A stretch of 47,010 nt of DNA from the NCBI GenBank assembly GCA_016735295.1, contig JAERRU010000002.1:1-47010 (forward strand), written 5' to 3'. How positions within the stretch are numbered: position 1 is the stretch's first letter; every line of letters begins with the position of its first letter. A program made the translations under genes and the position numbers. The stretch comes from SAR324 cluster bacterium. Its GTDB lineage: Bacteria; SAR324; XYD2-FULL-50-16; JAERRU01. The notes under the pieces are model-generated. The model had not been told where the DNA came from. It did no database searches and saw nothing but the letters and a program-made list of their open reading frames with translations. Of the stretch, positions 35,607 through 44,411 are shown in pieces.

Positions 35607-37871
35607 TTATTGTAAATTAGACAAGATATCTTGATCAGTTTTACTGCGCATATTTTGATCGTAAAAAGCTCCTGCTTGAACAAGTTTTTTGTCGTACTTT
35701 TTAAAAGTTGCCTCATCTATAGCGTAAAGTCTAATCTGAGAAGTACCAAAAGTGGTGATGCACCTTGTTCGACCTAAAAACAATGCGCCTAATTCAGTTA
35801 ATTCACGCACAACCCTAACTGAAGAAGCAGAACCCTTAATATTTTCTGGTAGCTCAGCCACCACGTCTTGGGGGGCAAAAATGCCTATATTAAAAGGATA
35901 GGTTTTATCTTTAATCATTTGGTCTAATATAAAGCGTACTGAGTTTTGGCTTAAGTTAATCAACTCATCTTTAGCCTTAGTGGATGGGGCGTGAGATGTG
36001 GGGTTAAAGTTTGTTAAATCACGGTTTTTCAAAAATCCGGCTATTACTGATAAATTATCCTTTGTCCAAGTAAATAAATCTTTAAAATAGTCTTTAGTAG
36101 GAACTTCAATAGAGCTATATAAACAGCAAAATCGGCGATCATCTTTTTCTAAGATTAAGCTTTGCTTATCGTTAGTAATAGCGATTATTTGTGCTAAGTT
36201 AGGTAAAACGTAAGCTTTAACATATTTATTATTAATCACCACTGTGGGAGCGGTGATGATGTTTTTAAGTTTATTGGTTAAGGTCATTTTATTAGATTTA
36301 AATTCTTCTAACACAATCAATTGTTTTCCTTCTAACCAAGGGTTATATTCTGAATTCACACTTTCTATGGCAGGAAAAGACACGTTACTTTCACCTAAAA
36401 TATCTTTCATAACTAACCCTAAATAACTTTTGCCTATCCCTTGCTTGCCTTGTAGTATAATGCTCCACTGAATTTTATCGGTTGGTTTTTGCACGCAGTG
36501 AGCTAGAAAATCTAACAAGATATGGCTATCTTTACCTAATATTTTTTCTATATGAATAACAAATTTATTTTCCTCGCTAGGAAGAGGAATTTTTAAGCTA
36601 ACTTGGCTTGGTTGCCATATATTAAATTTATCTACCTCTAAGTATTTAACCGTTCGCGGTTGTTTTGGTTTATAATCTAGGGCTAAAAAGTAATTTATTC
36701 CTTTAATAGCTACTTCTTTAAATATAATGGAAAGTTTTTGTTCTCCCTGTTTAATGTCTGGTAAATAAACGTCTAAATATCTTCCTTCAAATGATTTTGG
36801 CTCTATTTGCTGCTCATAATCATTTATCAAAATAAAGCGATCGATATTTTCAATATAAATCCATTTCTTTAATAACTTATTTACTAATGATTTAAGCTCA
36901 GAAGGCACCTTCTCTAAACAGTTAGGGCTATTATTTAACTGATTTATTATTTCTTGAGGGCCAAAGGTTAAATTTAAATCGTTATAATCAGCCCCTTTTT
37001 GGCTAATTCCTTGAGGCCACTTAACGGGTATATTTATCTTTTTAAGCTCTTCTAATAAAGATCTATTAGGTAAATCTTCTTGAGCCAAATCGGCTAAAAC
37101 TATTACTAGGTTAGTTTTTTGCCGTAATTCTAAAGCTACTGTGATTAATCTATTGATTGAGCCAGCAACGGCTATTTCGCTGTTAGGCAAAGCTTGTTTA
37201 ACGCTAAGAGCGGTGGCTAAACCTTCAGCAATAAAAATTTTAGTGTGGGGGGCTATTTGGCTAATTTCATTTGTTATAAAAAAAGAATTAGTTAACTTTA
37301 ATCCTGCTAAAAAGGTTTTTACTCCAAATTCATCAATTAGTTGAAAGCTATTAATTTCTCCTGTTAAATTTTTAAAAGGAATAAGTAAACATTCTCCCTT
37401 TAAAATCTTATTCCCTGCTCTAAGCTGGTAGCCTACCTTGCTTTCTATGTCTTTAATCGATGCTTGCTTGATGTTAGGAAAGATAAGAATTTCTTTAAAT
37501 TCTAAATAGGGATGATTTTTCGGGGCTGGTAGCTGGTTAAAAAAATTAACCATAGTAGCTAGTAATTTAAGTGATTTCTTGGTTGCTAACTCTTTGTTAC
37601 TATTTATTTGGCTTTGCTGGGCCTGATTTTGTGCTATTTCTTTTGTTCCATTTAAAAAAGGAGGTTCATCTTTAAAGGTTACGCATTTATTGGTAATCCA
37701 ATTTCTAGCTACGCCAAAATCAGTATTACTAAATCTTTTAATACGGCCTGATTGGTCACTATCTGGTTTATTAATTAGGCTTGTGGTGTGGAAATTATCA
37801 TCTTTAGGTACATCTTTACAAACAATCTCCACAGCAAAGCAAGCCCCTTCAATGCTAGGATATTTGCTCAC
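35607..37871 (-). CDS. TOPRIM primase-helicase, phage/satellite replication protein
   Basis: 754 residues. A TOPRIM-like segment spans about 211-310: IFIAEGLATALS (Glu216), VIVLADLAQED and KGADYNDLN. The helicase/ATPase domain has Walker A GKQGIGKS (475-482) and Walker B-like LIVLEEF, as in DUF5906/SF3-like phage helicases. A C-terminal winged-helix-like part ends the protein. No N-terminal CHC2 zinc finger is evident. It resembles the alpha-type replication proteins of P4-like satellites in role, and probably recognises the adjacent iterons. It is the last gene of the leftward early operon. Confidence 0.82.
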   Translation of the reverse strand: MSKYPSIEGACFAVEIVCKDVPKDDNFHTTSLINKPDSDQSGRIKRFSNTDFGVARNWITNKCVTFKDEPPFLNGTKEIAQNQAQQSQINSNKELATKKSLKLLATMVNFFNQLPAPKNHPYLEFKEILIFPNIKQASIKDIESKVGYQLRAGNKILKGECLLIPFKNLTGEINSFQLIDEFGVKTFLAGLKLTNSFFITNEISQIAPHTKIFIAEGLATALSVKQALPNSEIAVAGSINRLITVALELRQKTNLVIVLADLAQEDLPNRSLLEELKKINIPVKWPQGISQKGADYNDLNLTFGPQEIINQLNNSPNCLEKVPSELKSLVNKLLKKWIYIENIDRFILINDYEQQIEPKSFEGRYLDVYLPDIKQGEQKLSIIFKEVAIKGINYFLALDYKPKQPRTVKYLEVDKFNIWQPSQVSLKIPLPSEENKFVIHIEKILGKDSHILLDFLAHCVQKPTDKIQWSIILQGKQGIGKSYLGLVMKDILGESNVSFPAIESVNSEYNPWLEGKQLIVLEEFKSNKMTLTNKLKNIITAPTVVINNKYVKAYVLPNLAQIIAITNDKQSLILEKDDRRFCCLYSSIEVPTKDYFKDLFTWTKDNLSVIAGFLKNRDLTNFNPTSHAPSTKAKDELINLSQNSVRFILDQMIKDKTYPFNIGIFAPQDVVAELPENIKGSASSVRVVRELTELGALFLGRTRCITTFGTSQIRLYAIDEATFKKYDKKLVQAGAFYDQNMRSKTDQDILSNLQ

Positions 37872-37933
37872 TATTTTTCTTATTAGTTAGGGTTTAAATA
37901 AAAAAATGATTATTTATTTATCTATCTATTTAT

Positions 37934-38215
37934 CTATTTGGTTAATTGTAGTTCTAACCACTTGTTAATATCAATCGCTCGCCAAGCAATTGATCGATTA
38001 CCTAATCTTATTGGTTTAGGGAAGTCCGGGTCGTAGGTTTGAGGCATGTTATCGTAGCGGGTGAATTTTTTGTATATGGTGCTAGTGCTCATGCCTAGTA
38101 AACAAGTTAAATCTTTTATTCTTAACAATCTAATATGATCTAATGCACTCTCTATGTCGTATGATGATGATTTATTATTCGGTAAGCTATCTGGGTTTGT
38201 ATTTTTAATGTTCAT
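37934..38215 (-). CDS. AlpA-family DNA-binding regulator
   Basis: 93 residues. A MerR-like helix-turn-helix, LLRIKDLTCLLGMSTSTIYK, is followed by the wing DPDFPKPIRLGNRSIAW and WRAIDINKWL, the AlpA pattern. AlpA proteins act as excisionases or transcription activators in satellites and prophages. It lies directly upstream of the primase gene in the same operon. A ~30-residue polar N-terminal extension precedes the domain. Confidence 0.87.
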   Translation of the reverse strand: MNIKNTNPDSLPNNKSSSYDIESALDHIRLLRIKDLTCLLGMSTSTIYKKFTRYDNMPQTYDPDFPKPIRLGNRSIAWRAIDINKWLELQLTK

Positions 38216-38234
38216 TATAAATTATATGTTAAGG

Positions 38235-38921
38235 TTATAGGTCATTCACTGCTTGTTTAATTAATAATTGCTCTGAAGGTGGTATTTGTTTTATTAAATC
38301 CACCAATATATCAGTTGATATATGGCCATCTTTAATTTCTTGATGTTCTATTTTTAGTTGATTTATAATTTGGCTAACATCTAAGCCGTGTCGTTTCAGG
38401 GCTTTATAAGCTTGCTCATCTAGGCCTTTAAACGATGTTTGGGCTATTTTTTCCATTAAAATGTTGCCTTTAGCTAGCTCACGAAGACAAAACATTAATG
38501 CTTCTAGCTTGTCGGCTAGGTAGAGCATATCTTTTTCAATAGTTAGTATTGGTTCATTAAAATAATTATTTATTAACCAAATATTTTCTTGTTTATTAAT
38601 TAAAGATTTGATTTCCTTAGTAGCAGCGTGGTGGGGCACATCACCAAAGCAAACCTCCGCATAATCATGTCTTAACGCAGCCATTATTAATTCAGCTCTA
38701 AGCGGTGCTAGCGAGAGATAATCATACAAAAAGAATAAAATCTCTATTACTCTAGCACTGTGCAAGCCAACACTATTATTTTCAGTAGTTTCTACTGTGT
38801 GCCAGCGTTTAACATTTTGTGCTTTTAAAGCTAACGTTAAGCGCTTAAATTTTTCTTGCTTGCTTTTACCTTTTATGGAGGAATTAGCTAATCGCTTATA
38901 TCTTTTTTGTTCATCTTTCAT
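38235..38921 (-). CDS. HD-domain phosphohydrolase (YfbR-like)
   Basis: 228 residues. The metal-binding residues are in order: His in VGLHSARVIEIL (residue 53), HD in ALRHDYAEVCFGDVPHH, and Asp in MLYLADKLEALM. The YfbR type of HD enzyme removes 5'-phosphate from deoxynucleoside monophosphates, and similar enzymes are found in phages. A role in nucleotide supply or in defence is inference. It lies in the early operon, 19 bp before the AlpA gene. Confidence 0.78.
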   Translation of the reverse strand: MKDEQKRYKRLANSSIKGKSKQEKFKRLTLALKAQNVKRWHTVETTENNSVGLHSARVIEILFFLYDYLSLAPLRAELIMAALRHDYAEVCFGDVPHHAATKEIKSLINKQENIWLINNYFNEPILTIEKDMLYLADKLEALMFCLRELAKGNILMEKIAQTSFKGLDEQAYKALKRHGLDVSQIINQLKIEHQEIKDGHISTDILVDLIKQIPPSEQLLIKQAVNDL

Positions 38922-38940
38922 GATTGATATAATGTTTATA

Positions 38941-39249
38941 TTACTTTAAAAATAGAGATATAGCGTACTTGTTAATGGCAATAACTGAAGCGCAAAATAG
39001 TTTATCTTTTTTTAATTCATCTGAGGCGAATTCATAAGCATCTTCATTAAACTTCATTGCTTTTAATATAAACGCGGCGTTGTTCAGTAATTCTTTTGAG
39101 ATAACTTGGAATATCTTTTCATAACCCGGATAAATCTTAATAATCTTTATCATAAACTTAAAGTCGTTCTTTAGCTCAGATGAGACGTCATTAAGAGCGT
39201 AAATATTTCCTCTAACGGCCTCTAAAGCCTCTTTTCTATCTGTTATCAT
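38941..39249 (-). CDS. small DUF4116-like protein
   Basis: 102 residues, all-helical. Repeats such as NDVSSELKNDFKFMIKIIK and YEFASDELKKDKLFCASVI match the DUF4116 pattern (SDELKxDxxFxxxxI). The function of this repeat is not known; it is common in intracellular bacteria and giant viruses. The gene is in the satellite's early operon between the CII-like and HD genes. Confidence 0.65.
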   Translation of the reverse strand: MITDRKEALEAVRGNIYALNDVSSELKNDFKFMIKIIKIYPGYEKIFQVISKELLNNAAFILKAMKFNEDAYEFASDELKKDKLFCASVIAINKYAISLFLK

Positions 39250-39332
39250 TTTTATTATTTTATCAAATTATTGTTTTTACAACTAAGTATTAAGATTTAA
39301 TTACTTAGATTGTATGGAGACATCTTAAAAAT

Positions 39333-39833
39333 TTAACCTTGTGTGCTAGGGATAATTTCATGTTTACGCTCAGTAAAAGCTGTGCGTAGCTCTATTAACA
39401 CGTTAATTGCCTCGTTTATTTCTTGGCCAAAATCAATTACTTCCTTACTAGTAATAAAATTATCTAAAGTAGATTTAGTTAATTCATTAGCTACGTCGCC
39501 TACTTCTTTAATAACTTTAGTCATTGTTTGGTGAAGCTCTGCTACATTAGAATTCTCAGAGTGACCTAGCTTGATTGCGGCAAAATCAAAACAAGCAGCG
39601 AAAGTTTTAATAAATGCTTCAGGGGCAACCCCTGGATGAGTTAAATAATGCAATAATTGTTTTACGTTCAAGCAATCATTAGCAAAATTTAACTTATTAA
39701 CTAAAACTTGATAATCAAGGCGCATATCTGCTGAAATAACCTTCAAATTTTCTAATCGGCTTTTTTTAAGCGCTTGGGTTAGCATAATTTGCGTTTCTAT
39801 TAAGTCTTTTTCTTGATATTTATCTTTAAACAT
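39333..39833 (-). CDS. phage regulatory protein, possibly CII-like
   Basis: 166 residues, helical. NLKVISADMRLDYQVLVNKLN followed by CLNVKQLLHYLTHPGVAPE resembles the HTH and linker of P2-like/CII regulators (PF06892 style), and the C-terminal half is an amphipathic helix that could oligomerise. The match is by pattern only. The position, second in the leftward operon, suits an early regulator. No other function suggests itself. Confidence 0.5.
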   Translation of the reverse strand: MFKDKYQEKDLIETQIMLTQALKKSRLENLKVISADMRLDYQVLVNKLNFANDCLNVKQLLHYLTHPGVAPEAFIKTFAACFDFAAIKLGHSENSNVAELHQTMTKVIKEVGDVANELTKSTLDNFITSKEVIDFGQEINEAINVLIELRTAFTERKHEIIPSTQG

Positions 39834-39965
39834 TTTTATATACCTTGGGTTAACTGTTTTTAATTAATTATAAAAAAACGTATAAACTGTTTTTTACCTA
39901 GTGTTTATTGGAATATGTTCGTATGAAATAATCTGTTCATATAAAAAAACTAGCTAACAATAGCT

Positions 39966-40187
39966 TTAAGAAGCTAACTTTTGTTTGGTTTTTTGGGTTT
40001 TTTGGTTAATAAAGTTGGTAACCTCTGTTTCTTTAAAATAATATTTAGTACCAATTTTAAAAGGGGTAGGGAAAGCACCCTCTTTTGCCCATCTTTTAAT
40101 GGTTAAACTAACTACTCCTAAGTCTTTAGCGACTCGATTTATATTAATTAAATCTGAAGTTGCTAAAAGATTATCTTTTTGTTTCAT
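39966..40187 (-). CDS. AlpA/MerR-type helix-turn-helix protein
   Basis: 73 residues: INRVAKDLGVVSLTIKRWAK is the helix-turn-helix, and FPTPFKIGTKYYFKETEV the wing. Proteins of this size act as excisionase (Xis) or AlpA-like activators. It is the first gene of the leftward early operon, facing the repressor gene. It is a second, distinct AlpA-like protein in the same element. Confidence 0.82.
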   Translation of the reverse strand: MKQKDNLLATSDLININRVAKDLGVVSLTIKRWAKEGAFPTPFKIGTKYYFKETEVTNFINQKTQKTKQKLAS

Positions 40188-40315
40188 TTTGTTTCTTTTT
40201 GTTCTATTTTATTAAATATCTTAATTAGCGTACATTCAATATATTTTAAGTATTTAAGTTATTTTTTTATTTTATTATAAATCAAAAAAGCAACTTATAT
40301 TAATGTTTTTATTTT

Positions 40316-40334
40316 AATGTTTTCGTAAAGCATT
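40316..40334. promoter_or_regulatory. imperfect dyad, candidate repressor operator
   Basis: aatgttttcgtaaagcatt has dyad symmetry at most positions outside its centre (AATG...CATT, TTT...AAA). It lies 14 bp upstream of the repressor ATG in the 160-bp divergent region 40188-40347, which must hold the promoters for both arms. A direct repeat ttaatgtttt also occurs there. No binding data; pattern only. Confidence 0.3.
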
Positions 40335-40347
40335 ATCTTATAGGCTT

Positions 40348-41526
40348 ATGGGGAAAAAAATAAATTTAACATCTGAAAAAGATTTGATAAAAATCTTGAA
40401 AGAAGCGAGCCGAATACAAAAAAATATAAATATGCGCTTTGAGGAGCTTGCTGATAGAACTAACTTGCAAGCAACAACGATGAGAGGCTTATTTGCTCTT
40501 AGAAAGCCTCCACTACGAACGGTATTAAAGATATTAAGAGCACTAAATTATGAGATTGGAGAATTTAGCGGGGCAGGATTAGTTGAAGATGGAACATCTT
40601 TATTAGCATTTGGATTATCGATTATAAAAGATGATACAGGCTATATTTTAAAAGCAGATATAAGGGGTTGTTGGGCGTTATTAAATCAATATAGGGGAGA
40701 GCTAAATTTTGATTTAATTGATCGGGTAGTAAATAAAGATAAAATAAGAGATTGGCGAAATCTGGTAATTAATACTTTTCGACCTCATGATCCTTATCGA
40801 GAGGGGGAGGAGTTGCCTAAAACTTTTATTGAATTTTATCTTTCGGGCACGCCACCGGATAATCATTTACATTTATCTATGCATGAAGGCAGGGTAGACA
40901 ATGTGGGTTTTAAACCACACCCAAGGGGTAATTTACACTTAGATATAGATTTAACTAAATTAAAAGCCAATTCATCTTATGTGTTTGATGGTCAGGTGCT
41001 AGCCGAATATTTACCGAATAAGAAAATATTTTTGTTTGAGGGCCAAACTATTAGCATGAACTATCAAACATTAAAATTTGATATTGATTCTATTAAACCG
41101 TTAGCTGAGCTTGAGGACGAAAAGGGGGTATACATAAAATATTATCCAGATGTGAGAGCGGAGATGGGAGAAGGTGGGTTTAACTCAGACGAGCAAGACT
41201 GCGAAAACATCAAGCTTGAAGAGGTGATGTTAAGGCGAATAAAGGGAGATGTAAAAAATCTAATGATGATTAAAACTCATGGAACAAGCATGGAGCCCAC
41301 AATTAAGGATGGGTCATATATTATATTTAGGCCTGACGAGAACATTTATGATGGTCAAGTGCATGTAGTGGTTTCAGTTGGATTATTAAAAATAAAGAGA
41401 TTGCATCATTTGCCATCAAGAATTGATTTAATAAGTGATAACCCCAATTTCTCTAAAGAGGTAGCGGGCAAGGGAGATAGTTTTAAGGTGTTGGGGAGGG
41501 TGTTACTGGCACTTGATGTGATTTGA
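40348..41526 (+). CDS. phage-type repressor with S24 (LexA-like) peptidase domain
   Basis: 392 residues. An N-terminal HTH-like part (residues 31-65, FEELADRTNLQATTMRGLFA) is followed by a ~180-residue middle region with no family I know. The C-terminal S24 domain has GTSMEPTIKDGSYI with catalytic Ser314 and LLKIKRL with Lys348 or Lys350. Such proteins self-cleave when RecA is activated, lifting repression. It faces the early operon, as expected for the lysogeny switch, so the element may be SOS-inducible. It is longer than typical C2/CI repressors (~210-240 residues) because of the middle region. Confidence 0.88.
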   Translation: MGKKINLTSEKDLIKILKEASRIQKNINMRFEELADRTNLQATTMRGLFALRKPPLRTVLKILRALNYEIGEFSGAGLVEDGTSLLAFGLSIIKDDTGYILKADIRGCWALLNQYRGELNFDLIDRVVNKDKIRDWRNLVINTFRPHDPYREGEELPKTFIEFYLSGTPPDNHLHLSMHEGRVDNVGFKPHPRGNLHLDIDLTKLKANSSYVFDGQVLAEYLPNKKIFLFEGQTISMNYQTLKFDIDSIKPLAELEDEKGVYIKYYPDVRAEMGEGGFNSDEQDCENIKLEEVMLRRIKGDVKNLMMIKTHGTSMEPTIKDGSYIIFRPDENIYDGQVHVVVSVGLLKIKRLHHLPSRIDLISDNPNFSKEVAGKGDSFKVLGRVLLALDVI

Positions 41527-41684
41527 TTTTATATAATTAAATATTTTTATAAATAGATAGTGATGGATAGCGATTATGGGGCTTAATAAATTATTAGTTA
41601 GGTAATTATTATTGACCCAAGAACGACCCATTTTTTTAAATATAAATATATAAATAAAGTCCTATCAAGCAACTACTAGCTTTT

Positions 41685-41701
41685 AAATCCTGCCACCCCG
41701 A
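41685..41701 (+). repeat. attR core
   Basis: Second copy of the 17-bp core, aaatcctgccaccccga, identical to the tRNA-Pro 3' end at 28164-28180. It marks the right end of the element, 45 bp from tRNA-Arg. The interval 41527-41684 on the element side holds no gene. On the chromosome side, a T-rich run (tggtttttttgg) may be the original tRNA-Pro terminator. Confidence 0.93.
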
Positions 41702-41745
41702 CATTTTGTGATATGGTTTTTTTGGGAGCTAAACAGAATATAGCA

Positions 41746-41819
41746 CGCACCCGAGAGGACTCGAACCTCTGGCCGATTGATTAGAAATCAATTGCTCTAT
41801 CCTGCTGAGCTACGGGTGC
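41746..41819 (-). tRNA. tRNA-Arg (anticodon UCU)
   Basis: Read on the minus strand: acceptor GCACCCG pairs with CGGGTGC, discriminator G. D-arm GCTCAGCAGGATAGAGC, anticodon stem ATTGA/TCAAT with loop TTTCTAA (anticodon TCT), T-arm AGAGGTTCGAGTCCTCT. CCA is not encoded. It reads AGA codons, common in this AT-rich genome. Confidence 0.97.
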
Positions 41820-41882
41820 TGGTAAGGTTTATATTAAACCTGAACTTAAACTGCTATCCTTACAATAATATTGTGGATTTGG

Positions 41883-41957
41883 GGCGAATGACGGGACTTG
41901 AACCCGCGGCTTCCGGAGCCACAATCCGACACTCTAACCACCTGAGCTACATTCGCC
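41883..41957 (-). tRNA. tRNA-His (anticodon GUG)
   Basis: Read on the minus strand: G(-1) then acceptor GCGAATG pairs with CATTCGC, with discriminator C paired to G(-1), the identity feature of tRNA-His. The anticodon stem is TCGGA/TCCGG-type with loop TTGTGGC, anticodon GTG. The T-arm contains GCGGGTTCAAGTCCCGT. CCA is encoded at 41880-41882. It is 63 bp upstream of tRNA-Arg and likely co-transcribed with it. Confidence 0.97.
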
Positions 41958-42215
41958 ATGATAATAAATTATACGCTATTGAAACAATAATCAAATAATT
42001 TAACCAATTTGTGCCAACAAGTCTACACTTAGTTAAATTATTGCTATAATTTTTACTAATAATTAATTGTTTTTATTTATAATATCAATATTTTCTGCTA
42101 GGGTGTTAATAGTTGACTATGATTGTAAATATCAATTAGAATCACAATAAAGATGACATATTAAATTTATTGATTATAGGCAATAGGTTATACCTATAAA
42201 AAATAATTTGAAAAC

Positions 42216-42298
42216 GCGAGAGTGGCGGAACAGGCAGACGCGCTGGATTTAGGATCCAGTATCTTAACGATGTGTGGGTTCAACTCCCATCTCTCGCA
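42216..42298 (+). tRNA. tRNA-Leu (anticodon UAG)
   Basis: 83 nt, class II with a variable arm (ATCTTAACGATGT). Acceptor GCGAGAG pairs with CTCTCGC, discriminator A. Anticodon stem CTGGA/TCCAG with loop TTTAGGA, anticodon TAG. The T-arm contains GGGTTCAACTCCC. A TATAAA box at 42195-42200 lies 15 bp upstream and may be its -10; a TTGATT at 42170 is a poorly spaced -35. tig follows about 100 bp downstream. Confidence 0.97.
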
Positions 42299-42395
42299 CG
42301 TTTAAATTTAATTATTAACGAGTCTAAATAAATTGTTATAGCACGCCCAACTAATTTTATTAATTATACCTAAAACTAATACAAAAGCTTTTATA

Positions 42396-43760
42396 ATGGA
42401 TATTGAGTTTAAAAAATTAACCGATTTAAATTGTCAAATTATTGTTAATATTTCTAAAGATGAAATTGCAAAAAATTATCAAAAAAAATTAATTTTAAAA
42501 CAAAAAGATATTAAATTAGACGGCTTTAGAAAAGGAAAAGTTCCTACCGTAATGATTGAAAAAATGCTCAAAGATAGCCTGCTAGAAAATACTAAAAAAG
42601 ATTTAATAGCAAAATCTATGGAGGTAGCCGAGGAAAAGCATAAAATAGAATATGCTTATCAACCAGAATTTCAAATGGATGATTTAGATATAGATAAAGA
42701 TTTTTCCTTTACAGCAATATTTGAAACTGTTCCTCATATCGAAATATTGAATATAGATAAATTTGCACTAGAAAAATATGAAACGAAAATAGATGATAAA
42801 GAAGTAAATCTTAAGTTGAAAGAGTTAGAACTAGAATTTACTAAATATGAGAAAACCACTAACGAAATTAAGGATTATGACCGAGTATATGCGGTGATAC
42901 AAGGATTTTTAGGGGATCATATTTTTCATAATGATAAAGGAGAAGAAAAGTATTTTTCGGTAGGGATAGGATATGTTTTTGATGAAATAGAAACTCAAAT
43001 AAAAGGCTTAAAAACAGATGATGAAAAATCTATTAATTATACATTTGCTAAAGATTTTAATGATCCCCGCCTAGCAGGTAAAACGGTTATATACAAAATA
43101 AAGATTAATAAAATAATGAGCCCTCAACCAATAAAATGGAGCAAGGATATTTTTAATAGAATATCACCAGATATCACAGATGAGGCTGGGCTAAAGAAAT
43201 ATCTTGGCGATTACTTGTTAGCCTTGGAGAACAATAGAATTTTTAAGAAACAGCAAAGCAGTTTGCGCGAATATTTACTTGGAGCGTTAGATTTTAAAAT
43301 TCCTCATAAAATTTTTGCAGACGGGGTTGATCGACTAAAAAAAAGTAATAATGAATATAATGCTCTTAGCGAAGGATTGGCTAAAGCTGTATCTGATAAT
43401 ATTGATAAGTTTAAAATTAAATTTACCGAAGAAATGACCGAAGAAGTAGTAACGATACCTAATGCTAAAAAAAGAATATCAGAGCTAAATGCTAAATTTG
43501 ATAAACAAGCCCTACAAGAAAATAAATTAAGATATTATGTGTCTCATATAGTTAAAGAGCAAAAATATACGCCTAGGCATGATATGATAAGAAATTCATT
43601 TTCTGAAGTAACTACTTCTTTAAAACTTAATCCTGAAAATTTTATAAAATCTCCTTTAGGGCAGCAATTTTATAATAATATAGTGGCCGATGATTTAGAA
43701 AATCAGGCATTAACTTGGCATCTAGATAATAATAATAAACACAAATCTTCATCCAGCTAG
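42396..43760 (+). CDS. tig: trigger factor
   Basis: Ribosome-bound chaperone and peptidyl-prolyl isomerase, 454 residues (E. coli 432). The ribosome-docking signature is GFRKGKVP (about 44-51). The PPIase domain, about 150-245, contains [14 protein letters not shown] and [15 protein letters not shown], and a long C-terminal helical chaperone domain follows. It is very Lys-rich, as expected from base composition. Order tig-clpP-clpX is the standard gammaproteobacterial arrangement. Confidence 0.95.
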   Translation: MDIEFKKLTDLNCQIIVNISKDEIAKNYQKKLILKQKDIKLDGFRKGKVPTVMIEKMLKDSLLENTKKDLIAKSMEVAEEKHKIEYAYQPEFQMDDLDIDKDFSFTAIFETVPHIEILNIDKFALEKYETKIDDKEVNLKLKELELEFTKYEKTTNEIKDYDRVYAVIQGFLGDHIFHNDKGEEKYFSVGIGYVFDEIETQIKGLKTDDEKSINYTFAKDFNDPRLAGKTVIYKIKINKIMSPQPIKWSKDIFNRISPDITDEAGLKKYLGDYLLALENNRIFKKQQSSLREYLLGALDFKIPHKIFADGVDRLKKSNNEYNALSEGLAKAVSDNIDKFKIKFTEEMTEEVVTIPNAKKRISELNAKFDKQALQENKLRYYVSHIVKEQKYTPRHDMIRNSFSEVTTSLKLNPENFIKSPLGQQFYNNIVADDLENQALTWHLDNNNKHKSSSS

Positions 43761-43765
43761 CACAA

Positions 43766-44347
43766 ATGAATATTCCTTATGTTATTGAACAAACTCACCG
43801 TGGGGAGCAGAGTTATGACATATATTCAAGACTACTTAAAGATAGAATTATTTTTTTAGGTATGGAGATAAATGATCACTTTGCTAATTCAATTGTAGCC
43901 CAAATGTTATTTTTAGAAGCTAGCAGTTCTGAGAGTGATATTAGCTTTTATATAAATTCTCCAGGAGGTTCAGTTATTTCTGGATTGGCTATATATGACA
44001 CCATGCAATTTATCAAATCTCCGATTCAAACAATATGTATAGGCCAAGCATCAAATGTGGCGGCTTTGTTGTTATCGGCGGGCAGTAAAGGCAAGAGAAC
44101 AGCACTTCAGCATTCTTCAATAATGTTGCATCAGCCTTTAGGAGGGATAGGTGGCCAAGCTTCAGATATAGAATTGCAAAGCAAAGAGATATTGAGATGG
44201 AAAGATACTTTAATTGATATTTTGCACAAGCATACCGGTAAACCTAAGGGGTCTTTGCGCTCACAAACGGAGAGAGAGCTTTTTTTAGATGCCAAAGGAG
44301 CTAAAGCTTTTGGAATAGTCGATCAAGTGATAGATAAGAGAGAGTAG
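43766..44347 (+). CDS. clpP: ClpP-like protease subunit with altered catalytic triad
   Basis: 193 residues, aligning without gaps with mature E. coli ClpP ([39 protein letters not shown]). Numbering is the same as in the mature enzyme. Position 97, the Ser nucleophile (GQAASMGA), is Asn here (GQASNVAA); a Ser is at 96. His122 is kept; Asp171 (TERD) is Glu (TERE). There is no propeptide: the protein starts [10 protein letters not shown] where the mature enzyme starts. It is thus either inactive, like ClpR subunits, or uses shifted residues. It follows tig by 5 bp and precedes clpX. Confidence 0.92.
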   Translation: MNIPYVIEQTHRGEQSYDIYSRLLKDRIIFLGMEINDHFANSIVAQMLFLEASSSESDISFYINSPGGSVISGLAIYDTMQFIKSPIQTICIGQASNVAALLLSAGSKGKRTALQHSSIMLHQPLGGIGGQASDIELQSKEILRWKDTLIDILHKHTGKPKGSLRSQTERELFLDAKGAKAFGIVDQVIDKRE

Positions 44348-44411
44348 ATTTTAAGTTGGTTTAATTATTAATTAAAAATAAATTTTGCTGTATTTCATAG
44401 CATAGATAATT

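Larger units (their letters stand above)
28164..41701. mobile_element. capsid-encoding phage satellite integrated in tRNA-Pro
   Basis: A 13.5-kb block lies between two copies of a 17-bp sequence identical to the tRNA-Pro 3' end. Contents: a P2-like capsid fusion, terminase and portal; a restriction-modification pair; an iteron-rich origin; primase-helicase; AlpA, CII-like, HD and DUF4116 genes; and an S24 repressor. No tail, baseplate, lysis or integrase gene is present, and there is no small terminase or head-completion gene. This composition fits satellites that build their own capsids and use helper tails. A decayed P2-like prophage is the alternative, but all genes shown are intact and the replication and regulation modules are compact and satellite-like. 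Confidence 0.8.

Noticed and set aside
39333-39833. The 166-residue early protein as a small terminase subunit
   Set aside because: It is in the early regulatory operon, away from the terminase gene, and has a CII-like rather than GpM-like pattern.
41777-41998. 73-codon plus-strand reading frame
   Set aside because: It is the antisense of tRNA-Arg and tRNA-His; GLEPAAS-like peptides are a known artefact of reading tRNA genes backwards.
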